Assembly: GCF_963576615.1 (NCBI RefSeq)
Contig: NC_088712.1
Coordinates: 10,670,541 to 10,734,540, forward strand
Source: Watersipora subatra
Lineage: Eukaryota > Bryozoa > Gymnolaemata > Cheilostomatida > Watersiporidae
Reading direction: 5' to 3'
Length of the DNA: 64,000 nt
The position numbers and the translations under genes were made by a program. Shown here piece by piece: positions 57,245 to 64,000 of this stretch. The notes under the pieces are model-generated. The model saw only the letters and a list, made by a program, of their open reading frames with translations, was not told where the DNA came from and did not search any database. How positions within the stretch are numbered: position 1 is the stretch's first letter; each line of letters opens with the position of its first letter.

Positions 57245-58123
57245 AAGAATAAAAAACATGTTTTCGACTAAAGTTGCATTCAAAATGCAGAATTTCATGG
57301 GCCACCTTAACCAGGGAATGTTAGCAAACATGAAAAGGTTTTTGAACTGTGATGCCGAGCCAATAGAGAACATGCACGCTGAAGTTATGCCTTCATTTTT
57401 AGATTTTATTAGTTATATCAGCGTGTCAATGTACGTATAAACTGAATACTTATCATGATTTAGGTAGTCACTGACAAACAAAACGCTATGTATTCCATTT
57501 ACAGTCAATGTGGAACAAGTAAACAATGTCCCCTGGTTGTATGCCCAGTGAGCAGCTTGGGTCTCACCCTGATGAAATGTTTGGTGGTTTTCACTAAACT
57601 CAACTTGCACCACTGCTTCATTTGATTCCAATTTTTTTCAATTGTTTATCATATGAGTCTTGAGCGTCTTTCATGTAACAGTGAGTCAGAAAGTCAGAAA
57701 AGTTACCAATTGTTTCACCCAACAATCGAGGAGCTCATTAACTGAACCTTCAAGCCTTCCCATTGATTTTTTTTTCAACTTTTTCCTACCGAAACCAAAC
57801 CACCTGCGTGTCCAAATTGTCTATGATAACCAAATAGAAAACCTTTACTGGCTTGCACTCACTACACTGAGTATCAAGCATTGCATACACTTTTTGTTAG
57901 TATGGTCACAAACAATGGTATTGAATAACTCATGACCAATAGATGATAAAGTACGGGTTTTAGCTAGCACAGAAACACACCTCAACATATTCTCATGTAT
58001 TGGACTCGCACAAAGACTTTGAGGCATCTCATCTACATATATAATACTATCTAAAAAATATAATACATCTACTTTATATAATATATAAATCAAAAATACA
58101 TAAACTGTAAAAAATGTCTGCAA
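57245..58123 (-). pseudogene. Decayed minus-strand gene of an uncharacterised, probably transposon-derived family
   Basis: Read on the minus strand with several frame changes, four conserved-looking blocks appear in order: HENMLRCVSVL...LFNTIVCD (about 57995-57860), a weak FLTHCYMKD block (about 57690), VVQVEFSENHQTFHQGETQA then HWAYNQ...VSDYLNHDKYSVYTY (57610-57425), and NEGIT...FSIGSASQFKNLF (57395-57330). From memory, an uncharacterised family in cnidarians, arthropods and molluscs has QVDFAEN(Y), SD.L.HD, SDG..SQFKN and SHGKG motifs like these. The aspartates of VDFAEN and SDG are replaced here (VEFSEN, SIG), and stops and frameshifts occur. I therefore call it a pseudogene. The formal family name is unknown to me. 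Confidence 0.65.
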
Positions 58124-58645
58124 AGAATGTAAAATCTACATGCTATACAAAAGATAAATTTCAAATTGATGTATAATGGTGATTTAATAAATAAATTTAT
58201 TGTATAAAGGTACTTGAAACTGGGTAACTTCACAGTTAGCACTTTTTTATTTTCTTTTGCTTATGTTTACGCTCTCTCGTATTCAATTTTTTTTTCTATA
58301 TCCTTGTCTGACATGTTTTCTTTTTGCTTTCAGCAATATATCTTTGAAGCAGTTGCTTGTGCTGATAAAAATACTGTCTTAGTTTTGTCGTCAGCTTTTA
58401 TTTCAAGTTGATATTCCTTTGTACGCTCATTATGAGTCTTGGTCATGTTGTTGCTGGATAGACTTTACACTGAATTCTGATATAGGTGGTTTCCAATTAT
58501 CATTCTTATTTGTTTATATTAGTGAGTGTAGTGGCTTTCTAACTCTTGGAAGTCTGAAGGTTAATAGAAACACCTTTGAAGGTCTTTACTAATAACGTCC
58601 ATTATTGTACTTTAAACTTAATGACATTTCTCAAAATCTTATGTA
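58124..58645. other. No supported feature; possible splice acceptor at 58334
   Basis: A strong polypyrimidine tract plus CAG ends at 58333, followed by 26 open codons. The frame does not fit the phase-1 donor of exon 6, so I do not assign it to the gene. Confidence 0.4.
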
Positions 58646-58656
58646 AGCCTAGACAA

Positions 58657-58719
58657 GTGGTTCTTAACTAGGGAAGAATTCACCCTGGTTCAGAACCCAA
58701 AGGTTTAAAAACCACTGAA
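58657..58719. mobile_element. Tiny hAT-type MITE, about 63 bp, with 8-bp duplication
   Basis: GTGGTTCTTAACTAGGG at the left and GGTTTAAAAACCACTGAA at the right form inverted ends, and GGTTCTTAAC-type ends are common in hAT MITEs. CTAGACAA flanks both sides (58649-58656 and 58720-58727), the 8-bp duplication expected of hAT. Confidence 0.72.
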
Positions 58720-58861
58720 CTAGACAAAAGTTATACTTCGTTAACTCAAATTTTAATCCTTTTCTAGAACTTTCATTCACATCCATAAATAAGCATTGAT
58801 CTCAAAAGCATCCAAGAACTGGATAACAGTATAGTGCAATGCCTTTAACTCCAAATATGGG

Positions 58862-59047
58862 GTGTGTCATCATTTGCGGTGTCCCATCATTCACAACAGC
58901 TATCAAATATGACAACTGATAGAAGGTTGTGTTTATGGTATATAACATGAATACAATTTCTAATTTGCATGTAATTTTTTTTGGCTGTATTCACAAATTG
59001 AGCTGAGTATGTAAACTTAAACATGTTTTTTTGCGAATGATGGGACA
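58862..59047. mobile_element. Short inverted-repeat element (TGTCCCATCATT ends)
   Basis: TGTCCCATCATTCACAA near 58880 pairs with TTGCGAATGATGGGACA ending near 59048 (one mismatch in 17). Just outside the left arm, TGTCATCATTTGCGG repeats the motif. The interior is AT-rich and non-coding. The superfamily is unknown. Confidence 0.6.
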
Positions 59048-59049
59048 TT

Positions 59050-59700
59050 TCTACTAGCGCCATTTTTAATGCATGCCCTACACTTTAGATTACAGGTATC
59101 ATTGTTTTATTTTACATATTCGCCTAGAAACAATATCTAAGTAATGTCCACAAAAGGAATGATTGTTTTGACACCCTACTTTCCTGATACAATACATTAA
59201 AACAAACTAAAAACTTATGATTAATTGATGATTCAGAAAAACTTGAAGCTCAATGGTGAACAGACCCAACAAAAATCTTCATGTACAATAATTCTGTTAC
59301 CTATTTTCCTTTCATGGCTTTCTATATAGAATACTTTTAAACTGATTCACCAAGTATTAAAAAATTCCTTTAGCTGAAAAATCATTTATTTATGGATAAG
59401 CCCATATAATATCTAAACTGTTGGTGATTGCCCAATTATCAACTGAAAGATATGTGACACAGATTTATCAAGGTAAACTTTGGTGTATATATTTGATGTT
59501 TACCAGCTACAAATTCAAATTAGGATTTTGATTTTTGGTTTATTTTCAACAACAAAAGAAATTAAACAAAAGAACAAAGCTGGAAGAGGGATTAAGCCCA
59601 TAATTTTCATTAGCAGAGGTAGTCGTGGCATCATGCTTGTCATCATCGTGCAATCAAGATCAATTTTTATGAGTAATTAGGTTTTATTCACTTGTTCAAA
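59050..59700. other. No gene or element recognised
   Basis: The plus-strand frame at 59480-59680 lacks any recognisable domain. Nothing else could be supported before the LINE. Confidence 0.45.
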
Positions 59701-59739
59701 GGTTATATTTAAACTTTTCCTTGAAACTGGCCACCTTCT

Positions 59740-61970
59740 TTATGTTTTTATAGTATTAAGGAGTTGGTTAAAAAAATGGCCTGTCGGTAATCCACATTGC
59801 GATTGCCTGCATAGGAAAAATATTGTGTGAGATTTAGACAGAAATTTAAGAATCGAGTTTGATATATTGCGCGAGGGATGTAATTACAATAAAAATTCAT
59901 GATGGGTTAAAAGTATAATGCAGTATGAATACGGTGAACTGATTGGTAGTATGGATGATGATTTGAAAAGAGGTTTGTTTGTGAATGGTCCTTATCATGC
60001 ACTTTTGAAGTGTTATTAAATTCGTAAGATGGGTAAGATGCCATATTGCATTGAGGCATTGCCCCTTGCCTCAATACAATATGAAAGTTTGCAATTACAC
60101 GTAACTATAGAATTGTATAATAAAAGCAGAGGTTTATATTAGGGCAAATATTCAAATTTGCGATAGAATAAGCCTGATAAGGGTCTCAGTTGTTTTAGTA
60201 AATATTTAATGTGTTTTTTCGAAGTGATATTAGAATCGATGAAAATACCTATGGAACCATTATGATCTGCCTGACAAATTGTTTTGTTGAAAATTAAAAA
60301 GGGGATGAGTGTTTATTTAGCTAGATTAAATTTATTTTGAATTTTTCAGAAACAATTAAGGTGAGTTTGTTAGAGGTGCACCAGTTTTGAATATCAAGAA
60401 GTTTGTTATTAGAACAATATATGTGCTCGTTGATGTTAGAGGATTTGAAAAAGAGATTGGTGTCGTCAGCATAGAGCAAAGGTGAGAAAAGGTTATTAAC
60501 TTGCGTTAAATCATTTATGGGAATTAAAAAGAGAGTCGGACCAATGACGAAACTTTGACGTACACCACATGTTAGATCTACTATGGAAGATAAAATGTTA
60601 CCAATAATAGTGTGTTGTTTACGTTTGGATAGATAGCTTTTGATTCAGCTAATGGCTGTGACGTCAATATTAGGATTTAGAATTTTGTCTACAATATGTA
60701 ATAATCTATTGTGTCAAAGGCTTTACTAAAATGTCGAAAGATGCCAAGAACACATTTTCCATTATTTAAGGATTTTAAAACATCGTCAATTTAATTAGTG
60801 CATCTTTGGTGCTGTGCTTTCTCCTAAAACCATATTGCCCATCATTAAGTAGTAAATTACTCGCAAGGTATTCCATATATGTTTATTTACAGCTTTTTCA
60901 ATTGTCTTACTTAGAACTGGCAGCAAACTAATGGGTCTATAATTGAAGCAAATTTTATTTCAGCCTTTTTTACACAAAATTTTACTTTAGCTATTTTCAT
61001 TTTACTTGGTACTTAAGAAGTTATTAAGCTATAATTAAAAGTTTCAGTTATTACTGGAGCAATAGCTTCTGCCACATCATTAACAAATTTGGTTGGAATG
61101 TTGTCAAATTTGGTTGCTCTGGCTAGGTTGTTTTTTTTCAAAAACTTGGTTACATCCTTAACACCGACTTACGAAAATTTGAAAATTTAATTTTTAGATG
61201 ACATCATTTGTGTTAGCTCTTCTGGATTTTGATTAATATTTTCAAAATCTTGTGCCAGGCACAGATCAATAGAAAGAAATAGTTATTAAAGGTCTTGGCT
61301 ATATTAATCTCTGTAGTCAGTTCTTCTCTATTGTTTATTACAGATTTTTGGACTGATGATGATGATTCAGTTATACCAAACCCATTATTTAAGATTTGCC
61401 AGAGGTGTTTAGACTCATAAGCAACTTTTATTAGTGATTCAAAATAGTTTGATTTGGCATTGCGCAGCTTCATGATTATTTGATTCCTAAAACTTGACAA
61501 TGAATTTTCCCATTAAGTTAAGTGGTGAGTTGAGTCTTTGAGAGAAGAGGTAGTCTCGCTTTAAAATAAGCTTATATATAGTGAGCTGAAATTTTGGATT
61601 TTTTGTTAGTTGTGTGATCGGGTGATGAAGGGGTATTAATGAAAGGATCATGCTTGTTGCAAATTGTTTTGAAAATGTCTAAGAAAGTGTTATAATTTGT
61701 TTCATTAGAGTTTGTTTCATATATTGAGTGCCAGTTGGTGTTAAAAAGATCAGAAGTATAAGCTTATTTGTCATAGGTTTTAAAAGAGTGATTGTATGAA
61801 TGATTGTCTGAGGAATGTGGTCTGAAGTTGGTACGGTGCAGAGCAATAAAAGTTGACAAATGGTCGATTATGTCAATATGAATGGAACCACTGTGTATGG
61901 AAATTCTTCAAAGTTTATGATAATGTGGTCAAGACAAGCTTTTATGCGAGTTGGAATAGTGACAATAGGA
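59740..61970 (-). pseudogene. Non-LTR retrotransposon (LINE) remnant: endonuclease C-terminus and reverse transcriptase, minus strand
   Basis: On the minus strand, RT motifs appear in the correct order, separated by frameshifts and stops. From 5' to 3' they are IDHLSTFIAL-like endonuclease end (about 61880), LWQILNNGFG and AKTFNNYFF linker (61410-61270), QYGFRRKHSTKDALI (about 60830), GIFRHFSKAFDTID (about 60730), GVRQSFVIGPTLFLI-INDL (about 60555), LLYADDTNLFF (about 60470), QNWCTSNKLTL (about 60390), IDSNITSKKHI (about 60235) and the post-RT LYNSIV-LSYCIE region (about 60100). YADD is the catalytic RT motif and is intact. The layout fits a CR1/Jockey-type LINE with an APE endonuclease. The clade is uncertain. 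The 5' part is absent and the copy is dead. Confidence 0.85.
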
Positions 61971-64000
61971 AGATAGTTGGAATGCACTAAAATGTTAATT
62001 TACAACATACTCATCTGACTACTACAGAATATTTGAATTTTATTGAACAATGTACAACTGAAATTGATTATTTTATATCTACATGTATAAAGAATAATAA
62101 TGTCATTAGCCGTTCTCAGTATTTTCAGCAATGGCCATAAAAGTGTCTCAAGTCAACCTGCAAAACATAGTATTTTTCAAAGCATAAGCTGATGTAAAAT
62201 CTTATATCAAATATTTTGGTACTAAGTAGGTTAGTACAGACTATGGAGTTAAAATTCATGGTGATCTATACGTGTCTTTTTCAAATGTTAAGTTTTACTG
62301 AATACATAATTGTGCCCTGGTAAACAAATTGATTTGACTGTGAACGTGTTAACAATAAAAAAACAATTTTAGAACCGTGTTGTTTCAACAACACCATGTT
62401 AGAAATTTATATATCTTTTACATCTTATATTTTAATTGTTACATAATCAATTACAACAATTCTTTGAAAATGTTTTTTTAATGCTTTCCTTAGCGTATAA
62501 CTACCTTGAGAAGTATTCCGCTGTTATAAAATGACATAAATATATTTTCGCGGTTTCGTCAGCTAACATATGTTATATAGTTTTTTTTGTAGATTTTGAT
62601 AAGACTGTTGCCTAGTAACAAAGACAGATATCACTTTTGTCAAGTTCTCAATATATTTATTGACCGATTCATCTATGATTATTGATATGAAAAGATCATC
62701 TGAGGAAAAGCTCTGATGTTGATATAGTTGTATTTATAAGTTCTGTTGATGTGCATGCGAGACAACTGCAACTACGTAGAAGTTCCATAGACAGAATACC
62801 GGTGCTACAAGCTTTAATATACTTTTCACAGCTGCTAGTGAAACAGTGGCTGGGAAACTAAAACAACTAAGCCTTTAATAGTTGATGAAATGACCTAAAC
62901 GGTGCTAATCTTCAATCGCTCCACATTTTTCCTTTCACTGCCCCCAAACTTCACTCCACCTGCTGGTCCTGCATTCATGGAGTTACTATCCTACTGCGCA
63001 AACTAATAACAAATAACAGAAACTAACGACTACTATGAGTTTACACGTGAAAAACTTAGAGGTAGGCAATAACGGTCTGAAGTGGATTTATTGAAAATGG
63101 TCGCAGTTGCGCGACTAAGGGCATTTATTAGATTTTGACTACAAAAAGCTTTGTGAAAACTTCAAAACAATGTGGTTTACTTTGATCGTGAGAATCAAAT
63201 CAAAAGCTTTCAGTATTTTAAGAAACAATGAAATGATACGCTTGGATATGATCACTAGGCCTTAAACTACAATTTTGCTATCCCAGCGTCTGAAAACGTG
63301 CACAAAAACGTCTATCATGCATCAACCTAAAAGCGCATAGCGAATAAATGCCATTAAATGTCTGTAAAAACTCTAAAGAATCATAGTGGTTAAAACACCA
63401 ATCAGCAGCACATTTAGACAACTGTGTAGGGTGTACAGATTGTTGCAACGGACTCTGCCAAAAATAATCTTCCACAGTATACCATACTTTAATACTTTAC
63501 TTAAATCCCAATTTAATAAACTTTCATGTCCAAAAATGCTAATACTAATAAGTTTTATTTCAAACCACACGTAATCATATACTAATAGTTTTAATGAATT
63601 TTTAACAAAACGACAGGTTTCAGTCATTTCTTGTTGAAGTTTATCCTTTAGAAAGGGTACCTACATGTAGTTATTCCAAGAGCCTTATGTAAAACATAAA
63701 TTATATTCTGATAATAGATTCATCAAATGGTGATATGCTATTCACATATGATTTGGAAACTATTTGTGGGTCCAGAAGCATTTTTTTGGAATTTGATATT
63801 AAAAGCCGCGTTCTATTATGCGAAAACCTATAAAATTAGTTTTCCGGCCTAGTATTTTAGATATTACGAATAATCTATAAGTTTAATTACGATTGCTTTA
63901 TCATTTTTCACCAGCCTCATCATGAGTCAAAGTAAAGTTTGACGAAAATATAAATAATATTTGCTCCAGCTGTGGTGGTTGTTTTAATTAAACCCAAAAA
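61971..64000. other. No gene or element recognised
   Basis: AT-rich sequence, presumably continuing the last intron or intergenic region. Overlapping frames at about 63278-63627 lie on both strands and show no recognisable domain. No exon matching the phase-1 donor at 56213 could be identified. Confidence 0.4.

Noticed and set aside
57258-57440. Plus-strand 60-codon frame with an exon-like appearance after ATGCAG
   Set aside because: It is the complement of the SQFKN block of the minus-strand pseudogene, and its phase does not fit exon 6.
58334-58411. Candidate last exon after a strong polypyrimidine tract (QYIFEAVACADKN...)
   Set aside because: Needs a phase-0 donor, but exon 6 ends in phase 1. 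In the required phase it stops after three codons.

Overview
The window looks like AT-rich genomic DNA from an invertebrate animal. It has GT-AG introns of up to about 17 kb, a dense load of DNA transposons, a LINE, many tandem arrays, and no operon-like gene packing. I cannot name the species. Recurring ACATGTA-type words and the mix of transposon families would suit a mollusc or another lophotrochozoan, but that is inference only.

One protein-coding gene can be assembled with confidence. It lies on the plus strand from about 18.05 to 56.21 kb and encodes a RING, B-box 1, B-box 2, coiled-coil (TRIM/RBCC-type) protein. Six exons (18053-18228, 35290-35449, 36287-36479, 40547-40743, 41551 or 41566-41736, 56105-56213) join in compatible phases into about 340 codons. 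The last exon ends on a phase-1 donor, and I found no following exon in the window, so the 3' end is missing. Two weaker minus-strand exon candidates lie upstream (14788-15090 with 15313-15475, and 17664-17830).

Most of the rest is repeats. From 0 to 5 kb there is a 24-bp minisatellite, a 41-bp array inside a pogo-like relic, a 1.3-kb 9-bp array and a decayed piggyBac-like element. From 5 to 18 kb there is an alternating purine-pyrimidine tract, a repeat present as two 1.1-kb copies, a 30-bp array, two TTAA-flanked elements sharing one target site, and a second piggyBac-like family. Intron 1 (18.2-35.3 kb) holds a 19-bp array, a 1.76-kb hAT-like element, a recurring medium repeat, a 1.99-kb TTAA-flanked element, an AT microsatellite, a second copy of the first piggyBac-like family and a 1.12-kb pogo/Tigger-like element carrying a small fold-back insert.

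Intron 3 (36.5-40.5 kb) holds a cluster of nested palindromes, a Helitron-like element with two remnants of the helicase C-terminus, and a 0.6-kb polypurine tract. Intron 5 (41.7-56.1 kb) is built from segmental duplications: a 260-bp satellite with a 520-bp dimeric higher order, a triplicated 1.1-kb unit, and matching end segments about 10.7-12.6 kb apart. Downstream of 56.2 kb there are hairpins, a minus-strand pseudogene of an uncharacterised transposase-like family, a tiny hAT-type MITE, another short inverted-repeat element, and a 5'-incomplete non-LTR retrotransposon on the minus strand.

I see no CRISPR array, rRNA gene or convincing tRNA gene, and no evidence of a new enzymatic or defence system. 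The points most worth a second look are the composite architecture of intron 5, the shared-TTAA element pair, the palindrome cluster at 36.8 kb and the array-from-seed case at 20 and 53.6 kb. All repeat-family assignments were made by eye from ends, target-site duplications and short peptide motifs.
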